Shown one piece after another: positions 1 through 6,522 of a DNA stretch of 9,471 nt; position 1 is the stretch's first letter, and the number at the start of each line of letters is the position of its first letter. Made by a program: the position numbers and the translations under genes. The stretch covers positions 1 through 9,471 of the forward strand of contig CAYZDV010000077.1 of assembly GCA_964477275.1 (NCBI GenBank), given 5' to 3'. The stretch comes from CAYZDV01 sp964477275 (GTDB taxonomy: Bacteria; Acidobacteriota; Aminicenantia; Aminicenantales; Aminicenantaceae). The notes under the pieces were generated by a model, which ran no database searches, was not told where the DNA came from, and worked only from the letters and a program-made list of their open reading frames with translations.

Positions 1-899
1 TCTTTTGTCTGGCCGGCGATGCGGCCAGGGAACTGGCGGATAAATTCCTTGCGGCAGGCCATAAAGCCTAAATAGGGGCCGCCGAAGCTCAACGGCATGC
101 CGAATGACTGGCCCTCGCCGGTGACGATATCCGCGCCGAGCTTTCCCGGAGTTTCCAGAAGGCCGAATGAGATCGGCTCTGCGACAACCACAACAGAGAG
201 CGCTCTCGCTCCATGGGCAATGCCGGAAATTTTTTCGATATCTTCCACGATCCCGAAAAAATTGGGGGACTGGACGACAACGGCGGATGTCTCCTCAGAA
301 AACTTCTTCTGAAGCTCTTCGGTGTCCGCCTCTCCTCTTTCGGTATAGCCGATCTCTTCCACCTCAATGCCTAAATTCTTGACATAAGTCCTGATTACCC
401 TGCGATATTGGGGATGGAGAGTCCGGGCAATGAGCACCCGGGATTTTTCCTTCAACCGATGGGCCATGAGCACCGCTTCGGCTGCGCCGGAGGCTCCATC
501 ATAGAGAGAGGCGTTGGAGATATCCATGCCTGTGAGCTGGCAGATGAGGGTCTGGTATTCAAAGATAACCTGAAGCGTTCCCTGGCTGACCTCGGGCTGG
601 TAAGGCGTATAGGGACTGACGAATTCCCCTCTGGAGCTGAGGTAATCCACCACATAAGGAACCAGATGAGGGTAAGCTCCTGCTCCCAGGAATGGGAGAA
701 AATCGCCAAATGTGTTTTTTTTGGCCAGCTCCTCAAAATGACGGATGAGCTCAACTTCAGTCATAGGAGCGGGAAGGCGGAGCTCCTTTTTCAGCTTCAC
801 CTCTTCAGGGATGCATCGGAAAAGCTCATCGAGAGAGGAGATGCCCACTCTGGCCATCATCTCTTTTCTGTCTTTATCGCTGAGTGAAATATAACTCAT
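1..899 (-). CDS. gcvPA: Glycine dehydrogenase (decarboxylating) subunit 1, 3' end outside window
   Basis: This is the N-terminal subunit of the two-subunit glycine decarboxylase (P-protein) of the glycine cleavage system. The enzyme is a cytoplasmic PLP enzyme that decarboxylates glycine and loads the aminomethyl group on the lipoyl arm of GcvH. The first 299 residues are present, without a stop codon; full-length family members have about 440-450. The start reads MSYISLSDKDRKEM, typical of the family, and lies 34 bases after the gcvH stop with an AAGGAA ribosome-binding site about 11 bases upstream. Recognisable conserved stretches are YTPYQPEVSQG (97-107), DGASGAAEAVLMA (134-146) and GEGQSFGMPLSFGGPYLGF (261-279). 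The PLP-binding lysine belongs to the partner GcvPB, expected immediately beyond the left edge. Identification of the family is secure; that gcvPB follows is inference. Confidence 0.96.
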   Translation of the reverse strand, partial: MSYISLSDKDRKEMMARVGISSLDELFRCIPEEVKLKKELRLPAPMTEVELIRHFEELAKKNTFGDFLPFLGAGAYPHLVPYVVDYLSSRGEFVSPYTPYQPEVSQGTLQVIFEYQTLICQLTGMDISNASLYDGASGAAEAVLMAHRLKEKSRVLIARTLHPQYRRVIRTYVKNLGIEVEEIGYTERGEADTEELQKKFSEETSAVVVQSPNFFGIVEDIEKISGIAHGARALSVVVVAEPISFGLLETPGKLGADIVTGEGQSFGMPLSFGGPYLGFMACRKEFIRQFPGRIAGQTK

Positions 900-933
900 G
901 AGTGAAATCTTTCCTTTTCATCTGTGGAAAATC

Positions 934-1320
934 TTATTCCTGGATTCCTTCAAGAAATTTCTCGTATTCTGCCGCAGACATCAGCTTCTCCAGCTCCGTT
1001 TCATCCTTGATCCTGATCCGGATAAACCAGCCTTTGCCATGAGGGTCCTGATTGACAAGCTCCGGGGAATCGTTCAACCCTTCATTAACCTCGATCACCT
1101 CCCCGGAGATCGGAGAATAGACATCGGAAACGGCCTTGACGGACTCAACCACTCCAAAAGATTGACGAAACTCCAGCTTGGTCCCCTCTTTGGGCAGCTC
1201 CACATAGACCACATCCCCCAGTTGCTTCTGAGCAAAATCGGTGATTCCGACCGTTGCAATTCCGGCCTTGACCTGGACCCACTCATGGTCCTTGGAGTAG
1301 TAAAAGTCTTCAGGATACAT
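934..1320 (-). CDS. gcvH: Glycine cleavage system H protein
   Basis: This is the lipoyl carrier protein of the glycine cleavage system. It shuttles the aminomethyl and then the dihydrolipoyl group between the P, T and L proteins in the cytoplasm. The 128-residue product is the usual family length. It begins MYPEDFYYSKDHEW, and the lipoylation motif ESVKAVSD places the modified lysine at residue 62. The downstream SPISGEVIEVNE and the C-terminal KGWFIRI segment also fit the family. The start codon follows an excellent Shine-Dalgarno sequence (GAGGAGG, five bases before the ATG). It sits between gcvT (256 bases upstream) and gcvPA (34 bases downstream). A candidate promoter at 1391-1419 suggests it can be transcribed separately from gcvT. 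Confidence 0.98.
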   Translation of the reverse strand: MYPEDFYYSKDHEWVQVKAGIATVGITDFAQKQLGDVVYVELPKEGTKLEFRQSFGVVESVKAVSDVYSPISGEVIEVNEGLNDSPELVNQDPHGKGWFIRIRIKDETELEKLMSAAEYEKFLEGIQE

Positions 1321-1382
1321 GATTTCCTCCTCGCAATGGTCTCATTTCAAAATCCGTTTTTACAGCGCCCGAGCCAACAGCA

Positions 1383-1421
1383 ATTAGTCAATATTAAATA
1401 TCCATTAATCATTAGTCAATA
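1383..1421. repeat. 11-base direct repeat in AT-rich patch
   Basis: The sequence ATTAGTCAATA occurs exactly at 1383-1393 and again at 1411-1421, with a 28-base period. It lies in the most AT-rich part of the gcvT-gcvH gap. A related ATTAATC lies between the copies (1404-1410). On the minus strand each copy contains TTGACT, and the copy at 1411-1421 supplies the -35 element of the candidate gcvH promoter. It could be a pair of binding sites for a regulator or simply a small local duplication. Confidence 0.6.
1391..1419 (-). promoter_or_regulatory. Candidate sigma-70 promoter for gcvH-gcvPA
   Basis: Read on the minus strand, TTGACT (1414-1419, 5 of 6 matches to the -35 consensus) is followed by a 17-base spacer and TAATAT (1391-1396, 4 of 6 matches to the -10 consensus). 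Initiation would fall near 1384, giving a leader of about 64 bases before the gcvH start. The surrounding patch is clearly AT-rich compared with the genes. This is a consensus match only. Confidence 0.45.
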
Positions 1422-1428
1422 CATCCCT

Positions 1429-1453
1429 GCGATTGCGCAGCATTTGCAGTCGC
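1429..1453. repeat. Small inverted repeat (hairpin 1 of gcvT-gcvH gap)
   Basis: GCGATTGC (1429-1436) faces GCAGTCGC (1446-1453) across a 9-base loop. As plus-strand RNA all eight positions pair, one as a G-U wobble. As minus-strand RNA one position becomes a C-A mismatch, so the fold is better on the plus strand. It is the first of three adjacent hairpins in this gap. Confidence 0.4.
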
Positions 1454-1463
1454 TCGGAGAACA

Positions 1464-1500
1464 GCGGCCATTTTCCATTTCAGGCCGGAAAAAATGCCGC
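1464..1500. repeat. Imperfect inverted repeat (hairpin 2 of gcvT-gcvH gap)
   Basis: GCGGCCATTTTCC (1464-1476) and GGAAAAAATGCCGC (1487-1500) can form a stem of about 12 pairs with a one-base bulge and a two-base bulge around a 10-base loop. Either strand could fold. It is not followed by a T-run, so it is not a standard terminator. It could stabilise an mRNA end, form part of a structured RNA, or be a remnant of a repeat element. Confidence 0.45.
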
Positions 1501-1510
1501 CTGCCCTCCG

Positions 1511-1542
1511 AAGAAAACCCGTCACCGGTTTCTTGTTTTTTT
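1511..1542 (+). terminator. Terminator-shaped hairpin plus T-tract in gcvT-gcvH gap
   Basis: On the plus strand the arms AAGAAAACCCG (1511-1521) and CGGTTTCTT (1526-1534) form a nine-pair stem with two bulged bases and a TCAC loop, followed after one G by seven T residues (1536-1542). This is the shape of an intrinsic terminator reading rightwards. No plus-strand gene precedes it, so its role would be to end antisense or small-RNA transcription heading toward the 3' end of gcvT. In the minus direction the hairpin is followed only by TCTTC and would be a weak terminator after gcvT. Confidence 0.35.
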
Positions 1543-1576
1543 CAGGATTGGGAAGAGCCGATTCCTGGGAATGACC

Positions 1577-2680
1577 TCAAGCCGGTCTCTTCAGCTCTTC
1601 TCTTTTATAAAAAGGTGTGGGGACAACCCCGGCCTTGACTTTTTTGTCTCTTATTCCGACTTCGAATTCGGTTCCAATCTCTGTGAAAGCGACGGGAAGG
1701 TAAGCGAGTCCGATGGCTTTCTTGAGATAGGGAGAAAAGGTTCCGGATGCGACTTCGGAGACTTTTTTTCTCTCGATGAAGACCGGATAATGAGGACGGG
1801 CAATTCCCTTCCGCAACAGTTCAAAGCCGACGATTTTTCTGGTGATTCCCTCTTCTTTCTGCCTGAGTAAGGCTTCCCGCCCCAGGAATTCTCCTTTCTT
1901 GAATTTCACCAGCCAGCCCAATCCAGCCTCGAGGACAGTTGTTGTCTCATCGATATCATTTCCGTAGAGCATGAGCCTGGCCTCCAGGCGCAGCGTATCG
2001 CGCGCGCCAAGGCCGACCGGAAGGCAGCCAGAGCCTCTCCCGCTCTCCATGATCGCCTCCCAGATTTTCTCCGGGTGGACAGAAAGGGTGTAGACCTCAA
2101 ACCCGTCTTCACCGGTGTAGCCGGTGCGGGAGACAAGAATCTCCTCGCCGGCGATTTTTCCCCAACCGGCATCGAACGGATTCATCTCGCTCAGGTTCAC
2201 ATCCAGCAGGGGCTGAAGGATTTCGAGAGCCCGGGGCCCCTGGAGCGCGAGCTGGCTGTAATCCTCGCTCCTGTTTTCGACCCGGACATCAAACCCTTTC
2301 TGATGGCTGACAATCCACTTGAAGTCCTTATCCGAATTAGAACAATTGACAACCAGAAGATAAGTCTCCTCGTCCAGGCAGTAGACAAGAAGGTCGTCGA
2401 CAAACGTGCCTTGAGGAGTGGTCAGGGCCGAGTACTGGGCTTTAAAAGGAGTGAGCCGGCTGGCGTCGTTTGGAGTGAGGTACTGAATGAAGCGGAGAGC
2501 ATCCTTCCCGCTGATGACAATCTCTCCCATGTGGCTCACATCGAAAAGGCCGGCCTTCTCCCGGACGGCCAGATGTTCATCGATGATTCCGCTGAATTCG
2601 ACGGGCATCTCCCAGCCGAAAAACTCAATCATCTTGGCCCCGAGCTTTTTATGGATGGAATTAAGGCGGGTTTCCTTCAT
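1577..2680 (-). CDS. gcvT: Glycine cleavage system T protein (aminomethyltransferase)
   Basis: This tetrahydrofolate-dependent aminomethyltransferase takes the aminomethyl group from lipoyl-GcvH and forms 5,10-methylene-tetrahydrofolate and ammonia. The product has 367 residues, the usual length. Conserved features are FFGWEMPVEFSGI (20-32), LFDVSHMGEI (45-54), the VDDLLVY segment (94-100) with the aspartate pair that includes the catalytic Asp, RTGYTGEDGFE, GLGARDTLRLEA and, near the C-terminus, SGTFSPYLKKAIGLAY. The ATG at 2680 is chosen because it begins the family-typical MKETRLNSIHKKLGAKM and is preceded by GAAGGAAGG. The frame stays open further upstream, to 2803, but that would overlap the argS start and add residues unlike the family. 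gcvT is the first gene of the minus-strand gcv cluster. Its leader is too short for a glycine riboswitch. Confidence 0.97.
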   Translation of the reverse strand: MKETRLNSIHKKLGAKMIEFFGWEMPVEFSGIIDEHLAVREKAGLFDVSHMGEIVISGKDALRFIQYLTPNDASRLTPFKAQYSALTTPQGTFVDDLLVYCLDEETYLLVVNCSNSDKDFKWIVSHQKGFDVRVENRSEDYSQLALQGPRALEILQPLLDVNLSEMNPFDAGWGKIAGEEILVSRTGYTGEDGFEVYTLSVHPEKIWEAIMESGRGSGCLPVGLGARDTLRLEARLMLYGNDIDETTTVLEAGLGWLVKFKKGEFLGREALLRQKEEGITRKIVGFELLRKGIARPHYPVFIERKKVSEVASGTFSPYLKKAIGLAYLPVAFTEIGTEFEVGIRDKKVKAGVVPTPFYKREELKRPA

Positions 2681-2703
2681 GACCTTCCTTCTGCGAAAAT
2701 TCA

Positions 2704-2732
2704 TTTCTACCATAGAACTTTTTCCGATGCAA
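2704..2732 (-). promoter_or_regulatory. Weak candidate promoter for gcvT
   Basis: On the minus strand TTGCAT (2727-2732), a 17-base spacer and TAGAAA (2704-2709) sit just upstream of gcvT, which would give a leader of roughly 20 bases. The hexamers match consensus at only 3 of 6 and 4 of 6 positions. gcvT must have a promoter in or beyond this 109-base divergent gap, but this particular assignment is tentative. Confidence 0.22.
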
Positions 2733-2750
2733 GAAATTCGGTGAGAAACC

Positions 2751-2778
2751 TTGTCCCTGTCCTCGAATTTGCTATAAT
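2751..2778 (+). promoter_or_regulatory. Candidate sigma-70 promoter for argS
   Basis: TTGTCC (2751-2756, 4 of 6 consensus matches), a 16-base spacer and a perfect TATAAT (2773-2778) precede argS. Initiation 6-8 bases after the -10 element falls at about 2784-2786, only four to six bases before the argS ATG at 2790. The predicted mRNA would therefore be almost leaderless. Confidence 0.6.
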
Positions 2779-2789
2779 GAAAAATCATC

Positions 2790-4727
2790 ATGCTGAATAT
2801 CAAGGCCTCCTTAAAGGAAAAAATTTTCGAGAAGCTGAGGGGAAAGTATCCCCTGGAACCGGCAGATGTTGAAATCGGCTACACACCCCAGCAAAAAATG
2901 GGCGACCTGGCCCTCGCCTTTCCCTTCCAGCTGGCCAGAAAACTCAACCGCCAGCCGAGAGAACTGGCAGCAGAAATCGTCACTCATCTCTCAGCGCTAA
3001 AAGGCGTCAAAAAAGCCGAGGTGGCAGGTCCGGGATACATCAACCTCTTCCTGGACAGGGAGTCGGTCTTCCGCCACCAGTTGCAGCGGCTGAACCAGAC
3101 TTCGCTCTCTCCCGAAGAGGAAAAAATCATCATCGAGCACACCAACATCAACCCCAACAAGGCGGCCCATATCGGACATCTCCGCAACGCCTGCCTCGGC
3201 GACACCCTGGTCCGCTGCCTGAGATACAAGGGGGAAAAAGTCGAAGTCCAGAATTACATCGATGACACGGGGGTCCAGGTGGCCGATGTCGTCTTCGGCT
3301 TCATGGAGCTTGAGAAGAAAAGCCTGGCCGAAATCGCGGCCATCCAGGAAAAATTTGACTTTTACTGCTGGGACCTTTACGCCCGGATCTCCTCCCACCT
3401 GGAGCGCCATCCTGAGGCGGAGCAAAGAAGGGCAGAAATCCTGAAAAGAATCGAGCAGCGGCAAAATCCCGAGTATGAGTTCGCCCATCATCTGTCCCGA
3501 AGAATCCTCAGAGCCCACCTGCAGACCATGCGCCGAATCGGAGTGACTTATGACATCCTTCCCTGTGAGAGCAGCATCCTTCATCTCAAATTCTGGGACA
3601 GGGCTTTTTCGCTGTTGAAGGAGAAAAAGGGCATCCGCCTGGCCGGGGAAGGAGCGAACAAAGGCTGCTGGGTGATGGATCTCGAGGATGACCCGGAAAG
3701 AGAAAAAGTCATCATCCGCTCCGATGGAACGGTGACCTACGTCGGTAAGGACATCGCTTACCAGATCTGGAAATTCGGCCTGCTGGAGAAGGATTTCTTC
3801 TATGAACCTTTCCTTGAAGAGAACGGCAGGACGATCTGGATCACGACCACAGCTTCCAGGCACAAAGCTCCCACCTTCGGCAAAGGCAGCCAGGTCTTTA
3901 ACGTCATCGACACCCGGCAGTCACACCTCCAGAAAATCGTCGTCCAGGGCCTTAAAGCCCTGAATTACTTCACGCAGGCTGAAAAATCCATCCACTTCTC
4001 CTACGAAATGGTTGGCCTTTCGCCGAAGAGCGTGACGGAGCTTAACCTGAGCCTCTCTGAAGAGGAGAAAAAAAAGGGGTTCCTCGAGGTTTCAGGCCGG
4101 AAAGGGCTGGGCGTCAAGGCTGACCACCTGCTGGACAGGCTGGAGGAAAAAGCCCTGGTGGAAGTGGAGAGGAGGAACCCAGAGCTTCCGGAGGAACTGA
4201 AAAAGGAGACAGCCCGCCGGATCGCCGCCGCCGCACTTCGCTACTTCATGCTCAAGTTCGCCCGGAACTCCCTCATCGTCTTCGACTTTGAAGAAGCCCT
4301 CAATTTCGAGGGGGAGACAGGACCGTACCTTCAGTACACGCTGGTCCGCATCAACAGCATCTTCGGCAAGCTGAAGGAACGGGAGGGATTCACCGAAAAA
4401 GACCTTGAAGCCTTGCTTTCACAGCAGAAGATTCCTTTAGGTCAACTGGAGGAGAACGAGGCGGCTGACTTCTGGGACCTTATCCTTTATGCGGCCCAGC
4501 TCGAAGAAGAGGTGCTCCATTCCATCCGCTCGCTCGAACTCTCGCATCTGGCGAAATTCTCCTTCAACCTCTGTCAGAAGTTCAACGCCTATTATCATCT
4601 CTATTCCATCCTGGCCGAGAAAAACCAGGAGGTGAAGAAGATTCGGATTATGACCATCCATTCCATCAGGGAAGTCCTCAAGAAGGCCCTCTCCATGATG
4701 GGCGTTCCGCAGCCGGAACTGATGTGA
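2790..4727 (+). CDS. argS: Arginyl-tRNA synthetase
   Basis: This class I aminoacyl-tRNA synthetase attaches arginine to tRNA-Arg in the cytoplasm. The 645-residue protein is longer than the common 550-590. The N-terminal tRNA-recognition domain spans about 5-95, with MGDLALAFPFQLAR (37-50). The catalytic domain starts near 115 and carries HTNINPNKAAHIGHLRN, with the HIGH tetrad at 127-130. VQNYIDDTGVQVADV (153-167) is typical of the family, as is SDGTVTYVGKDIAYQIWKF (311-329). The C-terminal anticodon-binding DALR domain begins around 505 with GETGPYLQYTLVRINSI (508-524). At the KMSKS position it has SGRKGLGVKADHLLD (435-449), so the canonical loop is absent. A lysine (124) stands just before HIGH, as in other ArgRS enzymes that lack KMSKS. 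The ATG at 2790 has no visible Shine-Dalgarno sequence and lies just after a TATAAT box. Divergent from gcvT; functionally unrelated to its neighbours. Confidence 0.97.
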   Translation: MLNIKASLKEKIFEKLRGKYPLEPADVEIGYTPQQKMGDLALAFPFQLARKLNRQPRELAAEIVTHLSALKGVKKAEVAGPGYINLFLDRESVFRHQLQRLNQTSLSPEEEKIIIEHTNINPNKAAHIGHLRNACLGDTLVRCLRYKGEKVEVQNYIDDTGVQVADVVFGFMELEKKSLAEIAAIQEKFDFYCWDLYARISSHLERHPEAEQRRAEILKRIEQRQNPEYEFAHHLSRRILRAHLQTMRRIGVTYDILPCESSILHLKFWDRAFSLLKEKKGIRLAGEGANKGCWVMDLEDDPEREKVIIRSDGTVTYVGKDIAYQIWKFGLLEKDFFYEPFLEENGRTIWITTTASRHKAPTFGKGSQVFNVIDTRQSHLQKIVVQGLKALNYFTQAEKSIHFSYEMVGLSPKSVTELNLSLSEEEKKKGFLEVSGRKGLGVKADHLLDRLEEKALVEVERRNPELPEELKKETARRIAAAALRYFMLKFARNSLIVFDFEEALNFEGETGPYLQYTLVRINSIFGKLKEREGFTEKDLEALLSQQKIPLGQLEENEAADFWDLILYAAQLEEEVLHSIRSLELSHLAKFSFNLCQKFNAYYHLYSILAEKNQEVKKIRIMTIHSIREVLKKALSMMGVPQPELM

Positions 4728-4729
4728 TG

Positions 4730-4779
4730 GAATCCAGAAATCGGGGACACAAACCCCATTTCCCGATTTCTCGCGATTC
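4730..4779. repeat. Palindromic REP-like element after argS
   Basis: A perfect 10-base inverted repeat, AGAAATCGGG (4736-4745) and CCCGATTTCT (4762-4771), encloses a 16-base loop. It is extended outward by GAATC (4730-4734) and GATTC (4775-4779) across a small internal loop, giving about 15 pairs. An alternative inner stem GGGG (4743-4746) with CCCC (4754-4757) is possible. No T-run follows, so it is not a typical intrinsic terminator. It occupies half of the 101-base argS-ABC gap. The core GGGGACACAAACCCCATTTCC recalls dispersed REP-type repeats linked to Y1 (RAYT) transposases; that link is from memory and not tested here. Confidence 0.6.
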
Positions 4780-4828
4780 ATGAATAATCCGATTTATATC
4801 AGCTTTATCAAACGGAGGGAGTAAAAAG

Positions 4829-5755
4829 ATGATTGAAGTGGAATCCCTGACCAAAAAATACGGTGACCTGGTCGCCGTCAACGGCCTCAGCTTCCAGGTC
4901 GAGAAGGGAAAAATCTGGGGGCTTCTCGGCCCCAATGCAGCGGGCAAAACAACGACCATGCGCATACTCACCGGCTATCTGCCGGCGACGGACGGAAAAG
5001 CCAGCGTGGCCGGGTTTGATGTCTTCGAACAGCCCTTCGAAGTCAAAAAAATCATCGGCTATCTTCCCGAGACGCTTCCTCTTTACCCGGAGATGACCGT
5101 TCTGGAATACCTGAATTTTGTGGCGGAAATCAAGCAGATTCCATCGTCCCGAAAAAAGGAGGCTGTGAAAAAATCGGTCACAACCAGCGGGCTTGAGCCG
5201 GTTGAGGGCCGACTCATCAAAAACATCTCCCGCGGCTTCAAGCAGCGGGCGGGGATCGCTCAGGCCCTCATCCACGACCCGCGGGTGCTCATTCTCGATG
5301 AGCCGACCCTGGGACTCGACCCGGCCCAGATCATCGAGATCCGGCAGCTCATCAAATCCCTCAAAGGTGAGCGGACCATCCTCCTCTCCACCCACATCCT
5401 GGCTGAAGTCACCCAGACCTGCGACGGTGCGGTCATCATCAACGAGGGAAACCTGATGGCTTCCGGCCTCCTCGAAGAGCTCACCGCTTCCTACAAGGAA
5501 AAGGAAGGAGTGGCCGTCAAGCTCCGGAAAGGGGGAAAGGAGGTTCTCTCCCTGCTCCAGAGTATTCCCGGAATCCAGAAGGTCATCCCCAAAGACGATG
5601 AATTCGAGCTCGAATGGAGAAAGGACAGGGATTTGCGGGATGAAATCGCCAGGCTGGCCGTGGAAAAAAATTTGGGTTTACTGGAGATGAAGCCGCTCGG
5701 AATGAGCATTGAAGACCTTTATCTGAGGATCATCTCAGGAGGTATGGCACAATGA
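4829..5755 (+). CDS. ABC transporter ATP-binding protein (GldA/NatA-like)
   Basis: This cytoplasmic ATPase subunit of an ABC-2 type transporter would power the permease encoded next. In its 308 residues the nucleotide-binding domain covers about 1-220: Walker A GPNAAGKTT (34-42), Q-loop region IGYLPETLPLYPEMT (76-90, with Glu where many ATPases have Gln), signature ISRGFKQR (133-140), Walker B VLILDEPT (153-160), D-loop GLDP (162-165) and switch histidine 189. The remaining roughly 90 residues are a C-terminal extension of the kind seen in GldA/NatA/CcmA-type subunits. The ATG follows a strong GGAGGGAG (4814-4821). The Walker A has Ala at residue 37 where the common form is GPNGAGKTT. The gene overlaps the permease by 4 bases. 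Substrate unknown; the gld-type assignment rests mainly on the downstream genes. Confidence 0.93.
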   Translation: MIEVESLTKKYGDLVAVNGLSFQVEKGKIWGLLGPNAAGKTTTMRILTGYLPATDGKASVAGFDVFEQPFEVKKIIGYLPETLPLYPEMTVLEYLNFVAEIKQIPSSRKKEAVKKSVTTSGLEPVEGRLIKNISRGFKQRAGIAQALIHDPRVLILDEPTLGLDPAQIIEIRQLIKSLKGERTILLSTHILAEVTQTCDGAVIINEGNLMASGLLEELTASYKEKEGVAVKLRKGGKEVLSLLQSIPGIQKVIPKDDEFELEWRKDRDLRDEIARLAVEKNLGLLEMKPLGMSIEDLYLRIISGGMAQ

Positions 5756-6519
5756 GAAACATATGGGCAATCTGCAAGAAAGAAATCAAAACCTACTTCA
5801 CGTCTCCCATCGCTTATGTCGCCATTTTTATCTTCATCCTCATTGTCGGGTTTTTCTTTTATAGCCTCATATGGTATTTCAACTCTTACACCATGCAGAT
5901 GGCCCGCTACCCGGGCAGTTTCCAGCAGGTGAACATCAACCAGATGGTCTTCTCTCCGCTCTTCCACAACATGAGCATCATCCTTCTGTTCATGATTCCC
6001 CTTCTCACCATGCGGCTGTTTGCCGAAGAGAAAAAACGGCAGACCGACGAGCTGCTCTTCACCAGCCCCCTTTCCGTGAACCAGATCATCCTGGGAAAGT
6101 TCTCCGCTTCCCTTTTCGTCCTTCTGGTAATGCTGATGTCGTCCGGGATTCTTTCCCTCTTCGCCTTCGCCTACGGCAACCCTGAGCTGGTGCCCATCCT
6201 GAACGGCTATCTGGGGATCTTTCTCATGGGCGCAGCCTTCATGGCGGTGGGGGTTTTCTACTCATCGCTGACCGAAAGCCAGATGGCGGCCGCCCTGCTG
6301 AGCTTCGGCACCCTGCTTCTCTTCCTTATCCTGAACTGGGCTGCCGGCTCTGCCAGCGGCATCTGGAAGGACGTGATCAACTATCTTTCCTTCTTTCAGC
6401 ATTTCGACGACATGACCCAGGGGATCCTGGATACGACAGACGTGGTTTACTACCTGAGCTTCGTCTTCCTGGGTCTCTTTCTTGCTCACTCGGTCATCCA
6501 GTCCCGGAGGTGGAGGTAA
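5752..6519 (+). CDS. ABC-2 type permease (GldF-like)
   Basis: This is an integral inner-membrane permease subunit of 255 residues. Hydrophobic segments at about 18-42, 71-89, 115-141, 148-172, 177-197 and 230-248 give six membrane spans, the usual ABC-2 layout. The N-terminal MRNIWAICKKEIKTYFTSPIA and the cytoplasmic segment LFAEEKKRQTDELLFTSPLS (89-108) after span 2 are typical of the GldF/ABC-2 permease subfamily next to GldG-type genes. Its ATG lies inside the ATPase stop region (ATGA overlap) with AGGAGGT upstream, so the two are probably translationally coupled. The next gene begins 3 bases after its stop codon. It presumably pairs as a homodimer or with another permease; no second permease is in the window. 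The transported substrate is unknown. Confidence 0.93.
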   Translation: MRNIWAICKKEIKTYFTSPIAYVAIFIFILIVGFFFYSLIWYFNSYTMQMARYPGSFQQVNINQMVFSPLFHNMSIILLFMIPLLTMRLFAEEKKRQTDELLFTSPLSVNQIILGKFSASLFVLLVMLMSSGILSLFAFAYGNPELVPILNGYLGIFLMGAAFMAVGVFYSSLTESQMAAALLSFGTLLLFLILNWAAGSASGIWKDVINYLSFFQHFDDMTQGILDTTDVVYYLSFVFLGLFLAHSVIQSRRWR

Positions 6520-6522
6520 AAA

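Noticed and set aside
408..887. 159-codon plus-strand open frame inside gcvPA
   Set aside because: It is a shadow of the conserved gcvPA coding sequence on the opposite strand.
898..1638. 246-codon plus-strand open frame spanning gcvH and the gcvH-gcvT gap
   Set aside because: It is antisense to gcvH over half its length, and the rest crosses the hairpin-rich gap. No ribosome-binding site or family resemblance is visible.
2681..2803. N-terminal extension of gcvT to an ATG at 2803
   Set aside because: The added 41 residues are not family-like and would overlap the argS start. The ATG at 2680 has a good ribosome-binding site and the conserved N-terminus.
2075..2872. 265-codon plus-strand open frame across gcvT and into argS
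   Set aside because: It is antisense to gcvT, overlaps argS in another frame, and has no family resemblance.
2997..3863. 288-codon open frame on the minus strand inside argS
   Set aside because: It lies wholly antisense to a highly conserved synthetase and has no recognisable domain.
4736..4771. Intrinsic terminator for argS
   Set aside because: The stem is strong but the loop is 16 bases long and no T-run follows, so a REP-like or processing element fits better. Rho-dependent or other termination cannot be excluded.
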